Assembly (NCBI RefSeq): GCF_013131805.1
Contig: NZ_JABJRC010000006.1
Coordinates: forward strand, 310,001-374,000
Direction: 5' to 3'
From: Kribbella sandramycini
GTDB taxonomy: Bacteria; Actinomycetota; Actinomycetes; Propionibacteriales; Kribbellaceae
DNA: 64,000 nt
Position numbers and translations under genes: made by a program. Within the stretch, counting starts at the first letter, position 1. The number at the start of each line of letters is the position of its first letter. This document shows, in pieces, positions 1-10,947 of the stretch. Under the pieces are notes generated by a model that worked only from the letters and a program-made list of their open reading frames with translations, had not been told where the DNA came from and did no database searches.

Positions 1-913
<913 letters not shown>

Positions 914-944
914 ATTTGCCTTTCGCAGAACAGTAGGAGGGAGA

Positions 945-1955
945 TCAGCCGACCGGCACGCGGCCGGGCAGCCAGCACGCGACGGACCGGCTGGGGTCGT
1001 TACGGGCCGACGGGATCCCGAGCAGCGGGACCTCTTCGGAGCAACGGTCGAACGCGTGCGGGCAGCGCGGGTGGAACGAGCAGCCGGTCGGCATCCCGCG
1101 CAGGTCGGGCGGCGAGCCGGGGATCCCGGCCAGCTCCTTGCGCGGGCCGCGCAGCGCCGGGAAGGACTTCAGCAGCCCTTCGCTGTAAGGGTGCAGCGAG
1201 TCCTTGTACAGATCCGCGGACTTCGCCTCCTCGACGATCCGGCCGCCGTACATGATCGCGATCCGGTCCGAGAACTCGACCAGCAGCGACAGGTCGTGGG
1301 TGATGAACAGCACCGAGAAGCCGAGCCGCTCGCGCAGCTCGACCAGCTGCGCCAGGATCTGGCGCTGCATCACCACGTCGAGCGCGGTGGTCGGCTCGTC
1401 CATGATCACGATCTGCGGCTCGAGCACGAGCGCCATCCCGATCATCACCCGCTGGCGCATACCGCCGGAGAGCTGATGCGGGTAGGCGTCCATCCGGTCC
1501 GCGGAGATGCCGACCAGTTTGAGCATGTCCTTGGCCCGGGCGATCCGCGCCTCCGGCGACAGATCCGGCTCGTGCGCCTTGATCACGTCGAGCATCTGGG
1601 TGGAGACCTTGTGCACCGGGTTCAGCGAGTTCATCGCGCCCTGGAACACGATCGACGTCTCGGCCCAGCGGAACGCGCGCAGCTCGGCGTTGGTCAGGCT
1701 CATCACGTCGTACGGGTCGCCGCCCGGCGGGTGGTAGATCACCTCGCCGCCGCTGATCACACCCGGCGGCGGGAGCAGCCGGGTGACGCCGTACGCCAGG
1801 GTCGACTTCCCACTGCCGCTCTCGCCGGCCAGGCCGAGCACCTCACCGCGGTGCAGGGTCAGCGTGACGTCGCGGACCGCCTGGACGCCCTCGTCGCCGA
1901 GACCGTAGTCGACGCTGAAGTCCTTGATCTCGAGGACCGGCTCTTTCCCGCTCAT
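945..1955 (-). CDS. Opp/Dpp-type ABC transporter ATP-binding protein (DppD-like)
   Basis: ATPase of an oligopeptide/oligosaccharide-type ABC importer, 336 aa, cytoplasmic face of the membrane. Visible are Walker A (GESGSGKST), the LSGGMRQRV signature, Walker B (IVIMDEPTTALD) and the C-terminal oligopeptide-transporter domain with a Cys-rich GCSFHPRCPHAFDRC stretch. Related DppD proteins carry an iron-sulfur cluster in this region (family knowledge). The ATG at 1955 overlaps the permease stop by 4 bases, so translation is probably coupled. It pairs with the second ATPase at 3959-5029. The adjacent beta-glucosidase and beta-glucanases argue that the cargo is a beta-gluco-oligosaccharide rather than a peptide; this is inference. 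Confidence 0.92.
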   Translation of the reverse strand: MSGKEPVLEIKDFSVDYGLGDEGVQAVRDVTLTLHRGEVLGLAGESGSGKSTLAYGVTRLLPPPGVISGGEVIYHPPGGDPYDVMSLTNAELRAFRWAETSIVFQGAMNSLNPVHKVSTQMLDVIKAHEPDLSPEARIARAKDMLKLVGISADRMDAYPHQLSGGMRQRVMIGMALVLEPQIVIMDEPTTALDVVMQRQILAQLVELRERLGFSVLFITHDLSLLVEFSDRIAIMYGGRIVEEAKSADLYKDSLHPYSEGLLKSFPALRGPRKELAGIPGSPPDLRGMPTGCSFHPRCPHAFDRCSEEVPLLGIPSARNDPSRSVACWLPGRVPVG

Positions 1956-2980
1956 GCGGCCGCCTCCTTCTTCTTGCGGACGACGGGCGTCGCGTTCTGC
2001 TCCGGCTTCGGCAGGATCGGCGTGAAGCCGACGCGCATCCGGATCGGCTGGCCGTCCTTGGTCTTGTGGTGGTGACCGCTGCTGCGCAGCCGCGGGCTGA
2101 CGAACTCGTCGATCCCGAAGTTGATCAGCGACAGCGCCGTGCCGAGGATCGCGATCGCCAGACCGGCCGGGACGAACCACCACCACGCGCCCTGGGCGAG
2201 CGCCTGCTGGCTCTGCGCCCAGAACAGGATCGTTCCCCAGTTCCACTCCGAGATCGTCGAGATCCCGATGAAGGCCAGCGTGATCTCGGACATGATCGCG
2301 AAGATCACCGTGCCGACGAAGCTGGAGGCGATGATCGCGGTCAGGTTCGGCATGATCTCGGCGGTGATGATCCGCCAGGTGCTCTCACCGGTCGCCCGCG
2401 CGGCCTCGACGTAGTCGCGCCGGCGCAGCGACAGGGTCTGCGCGCGCAGCACCCGCGCACCCCAGGCCCACGAGGTGAAACCGATGACGAGGGCAACCAT
2501 CAGGTCACCCGCGCCCGGGATGGTCGAGGCGACGATGATGATCAGCGGCAGCGCCGGGATGACCAGGAAGACGTTCGACAGCGCGGACAGGCCCTCGTCG
2601 GCGGCGCCGCCGAGGAAGCCCGAGCTGACGCCGATCAGGATCGACAGCGCGGTCGCGACCAGGCCGGCCAGCAGGCCGACGAACATCACGCCGCGGGTGC
2701 CGACGAGCATCTGGCTGAAGATGTCCTGACCGAGGTGCGTCGTCCCGAACCAGTGCTCGGACGACGGCGGCTGGATCAGGTCGCTGCTGCGCGCCGACGG
2801 GTCGTACGGCGCGATCCACGGGCCGATGATCGCGATCAGGCAGAAGAAGCCGAGCACGATCAGGCCGGTGGCGGCCTTGCCGTTGGCAACGAACCGCAAC
2901 CGGCGGCGTTTGGCCGGCTTGGCCTCGACCGCGGGGCCTTCCGGGCTCACCGTGGTGACGGTGCTGGTGGGTGCGGACAT
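1952..2980 (-). CDS. Opp/Dpp-type ABC transporter permease (DppC-like)
   Basis: Inner-membrane permease of 342 aa. It has a cytoplasmic N-terminal tail, a first membrane helix near residues 37-60, a DppC-like YDPSARSSDLIQPPSSEHWFGTD-type segment (here ending in FGTTHLGQD), several further helices, and the EAA loop (EAARATGESTWRIITAEIMP) that docks the ATPase. The last 30 residues form a charged cytoplasmic tail. It lies one base after the partner permease and overlaps the ATPase by four bases. With the DppB-like protein it forms the channel. Confidence 0.92.
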   Translation of the reverse strand: MSAPTSTVTTVSPEGPAVEAKPAKRRRLRFVANGKAATGLIVLGFFCLIAIIGPWIAPYDPSARSSDLIQPPSSEHWFGTTHLGQDIFSQMLVGTRGVMFVGLLAGLVATALSILIGVSSGFLGGAADEGLSALSNVFLVIPALPLIIIVASTIPGAGDLMVALVIGFTSWAWGARVLRAQTLSLRRRDYVEAARATGESTWRIITAEIMPNLTAIIASSFVGTVIFAIMSEITLAFIGISTISEWNWGTILFWAQSQQALAQGAWWWFVPAGLAIAILGTALSLINFGIDEFVSPRLRSSGHHHKTKDGQPIRMRVGFTPILPKPEQNATPVVRKKKEAAA

Positions 2981-2981
2981 C

Positions 2982-3958
2982 TCAGCCCTCCTTCCGGGTG
3001 CGGGGATCGAGCAACAGGTAGGCGACGTCGGCGATCAGGTTCGCGACCAGGACCGACAGCGTGATGACCAGGAAGACGCCCTGCATCAGCGGGTAGTCCT
3101 TGGAACCGACGGCCTGGAACAGGTTGTAGCCGATGCCGGGGTAGGAGAAGACGATCTCGACCAGCAGCGTGCCGCCGACGATGAACCCCAGCGACAGCGC
3201 GAAACCGGAGACGTTCGGCAGCAGCGCGTTGCGCGCGGCGTAGCTCATCATCACGCGCTTCTCGGGCAGGCCCTTGGCGTGCGCGACGGTGATGTAGTCC
3301 TCGGAGGCGACCGTCACCATCATGTTCCGCATGCTGAGGATCCAGCCGCTGACCGACGAGATCAGGATCGTGATCGCCGGCAGCAGGCTGTGCTGGATCG
3401 CGCTGCCGATGAACGCGCCGTCCCAGGACGGCACCAGGCCGGGCTCGTAACCGCCCGACGACGGGAAGATGCTGTCCGGACCGGCCAGCAGCGTGATCGC
3501 CAGCAGACCGAGCCAGAAGTACGGGATCGACGACAGGAACGTCGTCACCGGCAACAGGCCGTCGAGCCAGGAGCCGCGCCGCCAGCCGGCCAGGATGCCG
3601 AGACCGGTGCCGATCGCGAAGCTGGCCAGGGTGGTCAGGCCGACGAGTGCGATCGTCCACGGCAGGCTCTGGTTCAGGACGTCGGCGACCGGGGTCGGGA
3701 AGAACGTGAACGACAACCCGAGGTCGCCGCGGAACACCTGGCCCCAGTAGTCGACGTACTGGCTCCACAGGCTGGCGTCCTTGTCCAGACCGAACAGGAC
3801 GTACAGCGACTGGATGGCCTCGGTGCTGATCTGCCCCTGGTACTTGTTGATCAGCGAGGTGACCGGGTCGCCCGGGATCAGCCGCGGGATGAAGAAGTTG
3901 ATCGTCAGCGCGGCCCAGGCGGTGAAGAGGTAGAACGCGACGCGTTGCAGAAGGAACT

Positions 3959-3962
<4 letters not shown>
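2982..3962 (-). CDS. Opp/Dpp-type ABC transporter permease (DppB-like)
   Basis: Permease of 326 aa, the DppB-type half of the channel. The first helix (FLLQRVAFYLFTAWAALTIN) is followed by the family's FFIPRLIPGDP motif and a long external loop. The EAA loop is recognisable (VAHAKGLPEKRVMMSYAARN). I chose the GTG at 3960-3962 because it overlaps the upstream ATPase stop as GTGA and gives the standard short N-terminus. A longer reading frame extends to 4061, but those added residues are the ATPase gene read out of frame. Confidence 0.92.
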
Positions 3963-5029
<1,067 letters not shown>

Positions 5030-5055
5030 GGTTGCAAGACTCCTCGAATCGTGGC

Positions 5056-5104
5056 GCCGCGGCGCCGGGGAAGCACTTGAGAGCACCCTCCCCGGCGCCG
5101 CGGC
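5056..5104 (-). terminator. Strong intercistronic hairpin between binding-protein gene and transporter genes
   Basis: Perfect 16-bp inverted repeat with arms GCCGCGGCGCCGGGGA (5056-5071) and its complement (5089-5104), and a 17-base loop. It starts seven bases after the stop of the substrate-binding-protein gene. There is no T-tract. Such hairpins after binding-protein genes commonly stabilise the upstream mRNA or partially terminate, so that binding protein is made in excess over the membrane parts. The role here is inferred; the structure is read directly. Confidence 0.8.
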
Positions 5105-5110
5105 CCGGCC

Positions 5111-6790
5111 TCACTGCGAGCCGGCGGGCTTCAGCTTCAGGACGATTTCCAGGGCGTTCTGCTGGGTCGGCTGACCCGGCGCGTACGAGTTCTGCTCGTC
5201 CGGCCACCCGGTCCAGTTCTTGGTGCTGTACAGACCGCCGACGTTCGAGGCGGACGTCGGGATCACCGGCATCTGCTCGACCATGATCTTCTGCAGGCCG
5301 TTCAGCGCCGTGGTCCGGGTCGCGTCGTCGGTGGCGTTGGCGTAGGTGTCGAGCAGCTGGGTCGCCTCCGGGCTGGAGAAGCGCCCGTAGTTACCGCTGA
5401 TCCCGCCCTTGCCGACCGGCTTCAGGATCTTGCCGTCCATGATGTTCTGGTAGATGTCGTACGGCGTCGCGCCGCCGTTGGTCCAGTGCATCCCGGCCTC
5501 GAAGGTGCCCTCGTCGAAGGCCTTGAACCACGCGTCCTGGTTGGCCTTGTCGACGGTCGCCTTGATGCCGATCGTGGACAGGTTGTCCTTGATGATCTCG
5601 AGGTCGGTGATGTAGTCCGACCAGCCGGCCGGGTTGGTCAGCGTGATCTCGACCGGCTTACCGGTCTTGTCCTTGAGGACGTCGCCCTCGAGCTTGTACC
5701 CGGCGGCGGCGAGGTCGGCCTTGGCGCCCTCGACGTCGACGGCGTGCTTCTTGTCCTTGAACTCCGGCGCGATGAACGACTCACCGGCCGGGGTCGGGAT
5801 GCCGGTGATGGACTCGACCTTCGGGTAGAAGTAGCCGGCCTCACCCTGCATGAAGATGTCGTCGCGGTTGATCACCTTGTCCATCGCGCGACGCAGCGCC
5901 GGGTCGTCGAACGGCTTGTTCGTGGTGTTGATCCACAGGCCGTGGATGCCCAGGTTGGCCGGGAAGTACAGCTTGTGGTTCTTCGGGTCCTTGTCCTGGT
6001 AGACGGCCTTCACGTTCGGGACGAAGACGAAGCTCCACTCCGAGGCGCCGTTGGCCAGCGCGGTGGTCTGCGCGTTGTTGTCGTTGTACGACGTGTACCG
6101 CAGCTCCTTGACCTTCGGGAGCTCCTGCCAGTACGAGTCGCGCAGCTCCAGCGTGGTGGTCTGCGGGGTGAACGACTTCAGCTTGTACGGGCCGGTGCCG
6201 ATCGGCTGCTTGAGCGTGTCCTGGCTCGGGTCCTTCAGCGTCGACCACTGGTGCTTCGGGATCACGAAGACCGTCAGCAGCTTGTTCTGGTTGACGAACT
6301 GGGACCGCTCGAAGGTCAGGTCGACCTTGTTCCCGGTCTGGGTGATCGTCTTGTACGGGATGGCGTCGGAGTTCAGCCCGTCGTTGTCCTTGCGGAGCTG
6401 GAAGGTGTAGGCGACGTCCTCGGCGGTCATCGGCTTGCCGTCGGACCACTTCACGCCGTCGCGGATGGTGAACGACAGCTTGGTGAAGTTCGCCTCCCAC
6501 TTCCACTCGGTGGCCAGCCACGGCTTACCCGCCTCGGTGGGCTTGATGCCGTTGATCATCACCAGCGGCTCGAAGATCATCCACCGGTACCCGAGCGAGG
6601 CGCCCGAGGAGGAGCCGAGGAACGGGTTGTGGTTCTCGGTCTGGGGTCCGTTCGGCATGCCGACGTTCAGCACGGTCGCCCCGCCGGCCGCGCCGGTGTT
6701 GGTCTTCCCGTCCCCGTTACTACAGGCAGCCAGTGCAGCTGCCGCGAGCAAGCCCGTCAGGGCCAGCGCGACGCTCCGTCGTGCTCGCAT
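5111..6790 (-). CDS. Opp/Dpp-family extracellular substrate-binding lipoprotein
   Basis: SBP family 5 protein of 559 aa that captures the substrate for the downstream importer. The N-terminus has basic residues (MRARRS), a hydrophobic stretch and the lipobox LAAC, so it is a membrane-anchored lipoprotein. Family features include KWSDGKPMTAEDVAYTFQL and the IGTGPYKLKSF segment. The ATG at 6788-6790 is preceded by GGAGG; an in-frame extension to 6829 adds MDHPPNTDTQEEP ahead of the signal peptide and is rejected. Family 5 proteins bind peptides, nickel or oligosaccharides. The GH1, GH16 and GH30 neighbours and LacI-type operator favour beta-gluco-oligosaccharides (inference). Confidence 0.92.
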   Translation of the reverse strand: MRARRSVALALTGLLAAAALAACSNGDGKTNTGAAGGATVLNVGMPNGPQTENHNPFLGSSSGASLGYRWMIFEPLVMINGIKPTEAGKPWLATEWKWEANFTKLSFTIRDGVKWSDGKPMTAEDVAYTFQLRKDNDGLNSDAIPYKTITQTGNKVDLTFERSQFVNQNKLLTVFVIPKHQWSTLKDPSQDTLKQPIGTGPYKLKSFTPQTTTLELRDSYWQELPKVKELRYTSYNDNNAQTTALANGASEWSFVFVPNVKAVYQDKDPKNHKLYFPANLGIHGLWINTTNKPFDDPALRRAMDKVINRDDIFMQGEAGYFYPKVESITGIPTPAGESFIAPEFKDKKHAVDVEGAKADLAAAGYKLEGDVLKDKTGKPVEITLTNPAGWSDYITDLEIIKDNLSTIGIKATVDKANQDAWFKAFDEGTFEAGMHWTNGGATPYDIYQNIMDGKILKPVGKGGISGNYGRFSSPEATQLLDTYANATDDATRTTALNGLQKIMVEQMPVIPTSASNVGGLYSTKNWTGWPDEQNSYAPGQPTQQNALEIVLKLKPAGSQ

Positions 6791-6861
6791 CGGTTCCTCC
6801 TGTGTATCTGTGTTTGGCGGATGGTCCACACCTGAGCCGTGTGGGCCAGTGCATGGTGGCG

Positions 6862-6875
6862 TGAAAGCGCTCTCA
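6862..6875. promoter_or_regulatory. LacI-type operator upstream of the Opp-type transporter operon
   Basis: TGAAAGCGCTCTCA is a 14-bp palindrome with one mismatch between arms and a central GCGC, as in many LacI-family operators (for example CebR-like sites). It lies 72 bases upstream of the binding-protein start and downstream of the lacI gene. Its reverse complement, TGAGAGCGCTTTCA, differs by one base from the site between the GH16 and GH30 genes. Confidence 0.7.
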
Positions 6876-6983
6876 TGGGAAGAGCGGGCGCCTTAACGGA
6901 TCGGTATCGAGAGTGTTCACCGGCGGCGGAGCAGGGGCAGCTGCCCCGCCGCCGGAGCCTGTGACAGCGATCCGGTGGGACCG

Positions 6984-8027
6984 TCAGTGGGACCGGATTC
7001 TCGGGGCGGGTTTGGTCCTCGGGGTGGATTTGGGAGCGGTTGAGCTGCGGACGATCAGCGTCGTCGGCAACACTTGGGGTTCGTCCGGTAACGGAGTGCC
7101 ACCGAAATAGCCCATCAGCATCCGGGCCGCGGCCTGACCCATCTGGCGCATCGGCTGATGCACCGTGGTCAGCGGCGGCTCGGTGTGTTCGGCGTACGGG
7201 ATGTCGTCGAAACCGACGACCGACACGTCGTTCGGCACGTTCCGCCCGGTCTCCCGGACGGCCTGGACGGCGCCGCCGGCGGACAGATCGTTGTGCGCGA
7301 AGATCGCGTCGAAGTCGAGGCGCTGCTCCAGCGCGTGCTGGACGCCGAGGCGCCCGCTCTCGTGGGTGAAATCGCCCTCGAACACGAGTCTCGGGTCGAG
7401 CTCGATCCCGGCTTCGGCGTAGGTGTCGCGGAAGCCGTCCAGTCGTTCGTGGGTGCAGCCGAACCGCTCGACGCCGGTGATCACCAGCGGCTGGGTGCGG
7501 CCGAGTTCGATCAGGTGCCGGGCTGCGGACTGCCCGCCGGCGTAGTTCGTGGTGGCGACCGAGGGGAACTGCGGACGCTTGTCCCGGTCGTCGATCAGGA
7601 CCACCGGCAGACCGCGGGCATGCAGCTGCTCGATATAGGTGAGCGTTCCTTCCGGCTCGATCACCAGCAGGCCGTCGAACGACTGCGCCGAGACCTGGGA
7701 GGCGAACTGGTGCATGGATTCCTCACCCCGGTTGAAGGTGAAGAGCAGCAGTCCGTAGCCCTCGCTCTCGACGATGTCGACCGCGCCCTGCAGGACCTCG
7801 CCCATCCAGGGCCAGGTCAGTGAGGGGACAAGCATCCCGACGACCCTGGTCCGGCCGCGGGCCAGACCGACCGCGCGGGCGCTCGGCACGTAGCCGAGCT
7901 CGGCGATCACGGCCCGGACGCGCTCCGCGGTGCGGAGATCGAGCTCGCCCTTGCCGTTCAGGACGCGTGACACGGTCGTCTTGCTGACGCCGGCACGTGC
8001 CGCGACATCGGCGATGGTGATCGACAC
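6984..8027 (-). CDS. LacI family transcriptional regulator
   Basis: Sugar-responsive repressor of 347 aa. Residues 1-55 are the LacI helix-turn-helix plus hinge (TIADVAARAGVSKTTVSRVLNG ... ERVRAVIAELGYVPSARAVGLA), followed by a periplasmic-binding-protein-like sensor (VVGMLVPSLTWPWMGEVLQG; VVGFDDIPYAEHTEPPLTTV). It lies directly upstream of the transporter operon on the same strand, with an operator palindrome in the gap. It is the best candidate to bind the two near-identical 14-bp sites at 6862 and 10772, so its regulon would cover importer, beta-glucosidase and both secreted glucanases. Effector unknown; a beta-gluco-oligosaccharide is likely. Confidence 0.92.
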   Translation of the reverse strand: MSITIADVAARAGVSKTTVSRVLNGKGELDLRTAERVRAVIAELGYVPSARAVGLARGRTRVVGMLVPSLTWPWMGEVLQGAVDIVESEGYGLLLFTFNRGEESMHQFASQVSAQSFDGLLVIEPEGTLTYIEQLHARGLPVVLIDDRDKRPQFPSVATTNYAGGQSAARHLIELGRTQPLVITGVERFGCTHERLDGFRDTYAEAGIELDPRLVFEGDFTHESGRLGVQHALEQRLDFDAIFAHNDLSAGGAVQAVRETGRNVPNDVSVVGFDDIPYAEHTEPPLTTVHQPMRQMGQAAARMLMGYFGGTPLPDEPQVLPTTLIVRSSTAPKSTPRTKPAPRIRSH

Positions 8028-8087
8028 GGTGGAACTCCCCTCGGGCGGTTGGGGGCTTGCGTTGCTGACGTGTTGCGGTGATGTTGC

Positions 8088-8111
8088 GGAACCGGTTTCG
8101 GAAGCGGTTCC
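8088..8111. promoter_or_regulatory. Double operator-like palindrome between lacI and ROK genes
   Basis: Two abutting 12-bp imperfect palindromes, GGAACCGGTTTC (8088-8099) and GGAAGCGGTTCC (8100-8111); together they also form an imperfect 24-bp dyad. They sit in the 249-base divergent region between the lacI gene (start 8027) and the ROK gene (start 8277). The sequence differs from the 14-bp sites at 6862 and 10772, so it may be bound by a different regulator, or be an autoregulatory site. The neighbouring stretch 8155-8195 is unusually AT-rich for this genome and probably holds promoter elements. Confidence 0.55.
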
Positions 8112-8276
8112 GTAGAGTGAAGCCGAGTGAGCCAGGTCTCGTCAATCACGGGTCGGTAACGAATCACGACTTAATTCACGAGTTAGAAAAAGCCAGCTCT
8201 TCCTGGGTGACGCTCCGGCGTGATGGACTTCGGGGAGCGGTCTGCGAGGGACCGGGGCAGCTAGGGGCTTGGTTTC

Positions 8277-9464
8277 ATGGAGGTACGCCGGACGACGGTG
8301 CGCGACATGCGCCGGTCCAACCGCTCGGTCATTCTGACCGGCATCTACCGCGACGGACCGCTCAGCCGGCAAGAGCTGAGCATGCGGACGTCGCTGAGCC
8401 CCGCCAGCGTCAGCAATCTGGTCACCGAGTTGATCGCCGAGGGCGTCGTCGAGGAGGCCGGATCGGTCGAGTCCGAGGGCGGCCGGCCGCGCGTCCTGCT
8501 CCGCGTCGCGCGGGAGTTCCGGTATGTCGTCGGCGCCGAAGTCGGTGAGACGCGGGTCCGGGTCGAGCTGTTCGATCTGGCCATGAACGTCCTCGCCACG
8601 GTCGACCATTCGATCGACGCGCCCGAGCCCGCGATGGTCGTGAAACACGTGCTGGAAGGGCTTTCGAGTGTCGTCGCGACCTCCGGCGTCCGGTCCGAGC
8701 TGATCCTCGGGGTCGGCGTCGCGGTCTTCGGGATCGTCGACGCGGACGGCGTCGTCCATGCCCAGACCTTGGGCTGGGACGCCGTCCCGCTCGGGCAGAT
8801 GCTTGCCGAGGGCACCGATATTCCGATCCTCGTCGACAACGGCGCGAACACCCTCGGTCAGGCCGAGATGTGGTTCGGCGCGGGCCGCGGCGCGACCGAC
8901 GCCGTCGTCGCGCTGGTCGGCTCTGGGGTCGGCGCGGCGCTGGTCGCCGGCGGCTCCAGCTACCGCGGGACGCGGAGCAGCGCGGGCGAGTGGGGCCACA
9001 CGACGATCGTGTACGGCGGGCGCAGCTGCCGCTGCGGCGCGGCCGGCTGTCTGGAGGCGTACGTCGGGGCCGAGGACGTGCTGAATCGGTACCGGGAGAC
9101 CGGGGCGACGCTGAAGGCGATCGACGAGGAGGCGGCGTTCGCCGAGCTGCTCGAGCTGGCCGTAGCGCCCGGGCCGGCGGCGGCGATCGTGGACGACACG
9201 ATCGGCTATCTCGCGGCCGGCTTCGCCAATCTGGTCAACCTGGTCAACCCCGAGCGGATCGTGCTCGGCGGCTGGGCCGGTCTGTTGCTGGGGGAGCGCT
9301 ACCTGCCGCGGTTGCGCGAGGAGGTCGGGCGGCACGCGCTTCGCCAGCCCTATGCTCAGGTTTCGATCGAGGTCTGCGAGCTGGGCCGCGACGCCGTTGC
9401 ACTCGGCGCCGCGACCCTGCCCGTCCTGCGTCTGCTCCGGGACGGCGGAGCCTTACCTTCTTAG
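8277..9464 (+). CDS. ROK family transcriptional regulator
   Basis: 395 aa. An N-terminal winged helix (residues about 5-70; ILTGIYRDGPLSRQELSMRTSLSPASVSNLVTELIAEGVVEE) is fused to a ROK sugar-kinase-like domain containing the Zn-binding CRCGAAGCLEAY motif (CxCGxxGCxE). This layout is that of NagC/Mlc/XylR-type repressors, not of free glucokinases. It is divergent from the LacI regulator, and its stop overlaps that of the GH16 gene convergently. It probably senses a sugar from the same catabolic locus; no operator can be assigned to it from sequence alone. Confidence 0.9.
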   Translation: MEVRRTTVRDMRRSNRSVILTGIYRDGPLSRQELSMRTSLSPASVSNLVTELIAEGVVEEAGSVESEGGRPRVLLRVAREFRYVVGAEVGETRVRVELFDLAMNVLATVDHSIDAPEPAMVVKHVLEGLSSVVATSGVRSELILGVGVAVFGIVDADGVVHAQTLGWDAVPLGQMLAEGTDIPILVDNGANTLGQAEMWFGAGRGATDAVVALVGSGVGAALVAGGSSYRGTRSSAGEWGHTTIVYGGRSCRCGAAGCLEAYVGAEDVLNRYRETGATLKAIDEEAAFAELLELAVAPGPAAAIVDDTIGYLAAGFANLVNLVNPERIVLGGWAGLLLGERYLPRLREEVGRHALRQPYAQVSIEVCELGRDAVALGAATLPVLRLLRDGGALPS

Positions 9465-10705
9465 GTGATGGTCCACTTCTGGTTCGCGCCGCCGCCGCAG
9501 GTCCAGATCTGGGTCGGGGTGGCGTTCGCCGAATTGTTGCCGGTGACATCGAGACACTTGCCGCGGTTCACGATGTCGTTGTTGCTGTAGCTCCATTGCT
9601 GGGCCGCATTGCCGTTACAGGTCGCGATCTGGACCCTGGTCCCGTCGGCGGTGCCGGCGTTGGCGACGTCCAGGCACTTGCCGAGGGCGCGGATCGTGCC
9701 GTCACCCGGGCGGCTCCACGACTGCGCCGACGTACCGTTGCAGTCGTACAGCTGGACGGTGGTGCCGTCGGCGGGGTTGGCGCCGGCGATGTCCAGGCAC
9801 TTACCGGCCAGGCCCTTGATCTGGCCGTTGGTGCTGCCGCCGTCGATCGTCGAGACCCGGACGTAGTCGACCAGCATCTGCTGCGGCATCACGGTGGAGG
9901 CGTCCGGGTAGCCCGGCCAGTTTCCGCCGACCGCGACGTTCAGGATCATGAAGTGGTTGCGGTTGAAGACCCACTGGTCGCCGCCGAGGTCGGCCGGCGT
10001 CCGGCGCTGGTACTGGACGCCGTCGACGTACCAGACGATCGAGTTCGGGGTCCAGTCGACGCGGTAGGTGTGGAAGTCGTTGCGGAACGGCTGGCCGTTG
10101 GGCGACTGGTACGCCGCGCCGATGCCCTCGGCGCCGGAGTAGCCCGGGCCGTGGATCGTGCCGTGCACGGTGTTCGGCTCCCGGCCGATGTTCTCCAGGA
10201 TGTCGATCTCGCCGTTGTGCGGCCAGTTGCCGCCCTGGCCGAGCATCCAGAAGGCCGGCCAGACGCCTTGGGTGCCGGGGATCTTGATCCGGGCCTCGAA
10301 GCGGCCGTAGGTCTGGCTGAAGGTGGCCGCGGTGAGCAGCCGGGCCGAGGTGTACTCGCAGGTGCCGTAGTGGCACTGGAAGCCGCCGCTCTCCCGCCGA
10401 GCGGTGATCACCAGGTTTCCGTTGCCGTCCTTGGCCGAGTTGCGGGTGCTGTTGGTGTAGTACTGGCGCTCGTTGTTGCCCCAGCCGCCACCGCCGATGT
10501 CGTAGCGCCACTTGTTGGCGTCCGGCGCCTGGCCGGCCGGGCCGTCGAAGTTGTCCTCGAAGGTGACGGCCTGGACGGCCGCCTCGGCCTGCGGGGCCTG
10601 CACGGCTTGCGGAACGGCTTGGGCTGGTGCTTGCAGAAGGCTGGCGCCGACAAGGGTGGCGCCGATCGCGAACAGCGCCGCGACACGGGAACGTTGCAGT
10701 TTCAT
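9461..10705 (-). CDS. Secreted GH16 beta-glucanase with C-terminal ricin-type lectin domain
   Basis: Endo-acting family 16 glycosidase, 414 aa, probably an endo-beta-1,3-glucanase (laminarinase-like). Residues 1-30 form a signal peptide ending ...APAQA. The GH16 catalytic core spans about 45-285 with the signature NGEIDILE (E166 nucleophile, D168, E171 acid/base). The last ~125 residues are a ricin B-type trefoil with three GKCLD...QxW repeats, very similar to that of the neighbouring GH30 enzyme. The ATG at 10705 gives a clean signal peptide; the frame extends farther upstream but without signal-like sequence. Divergent from GH30 across an operator. Other GH16 specificities (agar, carrageenan, licheninan) cannot be excluded. 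Confidence 0.93.
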   Translation of the reverse strand: MKLQRSRVAALFAIGATLVGASLLQAPAQAVPQAVQAPQAEAAVQAVTFEDNFDGPAGQAPDANKWRYDIGGGGWGNNERQYYTNSTRNSAKDGNGNLVITARRESGGFQCHYGTCEYTSARLLTAATFSQTYGRFEARIKIPGTQGVWPAFWMLGQGGNWPHNGEIDILENIGREPNTVHGTIHGPGYSGAEGIGAAYQSPNGQPFRNDFHTYRVDWTPNSIVWYVDGVQYQRRTPADLGGDQWVFNRNHFMILNVAVGGNWPGYPDASTVMPQQMLVDYVRVSTIDGGSTNGQIKGLAGKCLDIAGANPADGTTVQLYDCNGTSAQSWSRPGDGTIRALGKCLDVANAGTADGTRVQIATCNGNAAQQWSYSNNDIVNRGKCLDVTGNNSANATPTQIWTCGGGANQKWTIT

Positions 10706-10771
10706 ACGTGCCTCAAATCTCCACGAGGGGGCGGTCGGGACGAGACAGGGATTTGGTCCCGCAGCGTGCCG

Positions 10772-10785
10772 TGAGAACGCTTTCA
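10772..10785. promoter_or_regulatory. LacI-type operator between divergent GH16 and GH30 genes
   Basis: TGAGAACGCTTTCA, a degenerate palindrome with central CG, matching 13 of 14 bases of the reverse complement of the site before the transporter operon (6862-6875). A TTGACG hexamer on the minus strand (10786-10791) lies directly beside it and could be the -35 box of the GH16 promoter, which would place the operator in the spacer. It can serve both divergent genes. Confidence 0.7.
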
Positions 10786-10947
10786 CGTCAAGGTCGGGAC
10801 TAAATAAAAGCCGTGAAAAAAGTCCTGGCCGCGGCGTTGACAAGGCCCGCCACCGATGGTTCCCTCGTGCTGACACACCGTTGCGGCGCGGGCAGACGCC
10901 TCGACACGCCCCTGTTGATTTTCCTTTGCGCACAAGGGAGTTCGCCC

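Noticed and set aside
8277..9464. Glucokinase or GlcNAc kinase
   Set aside because: The ROK domain is preceded by a winged helix, so it is a regulator rather than a free sugar kinase.
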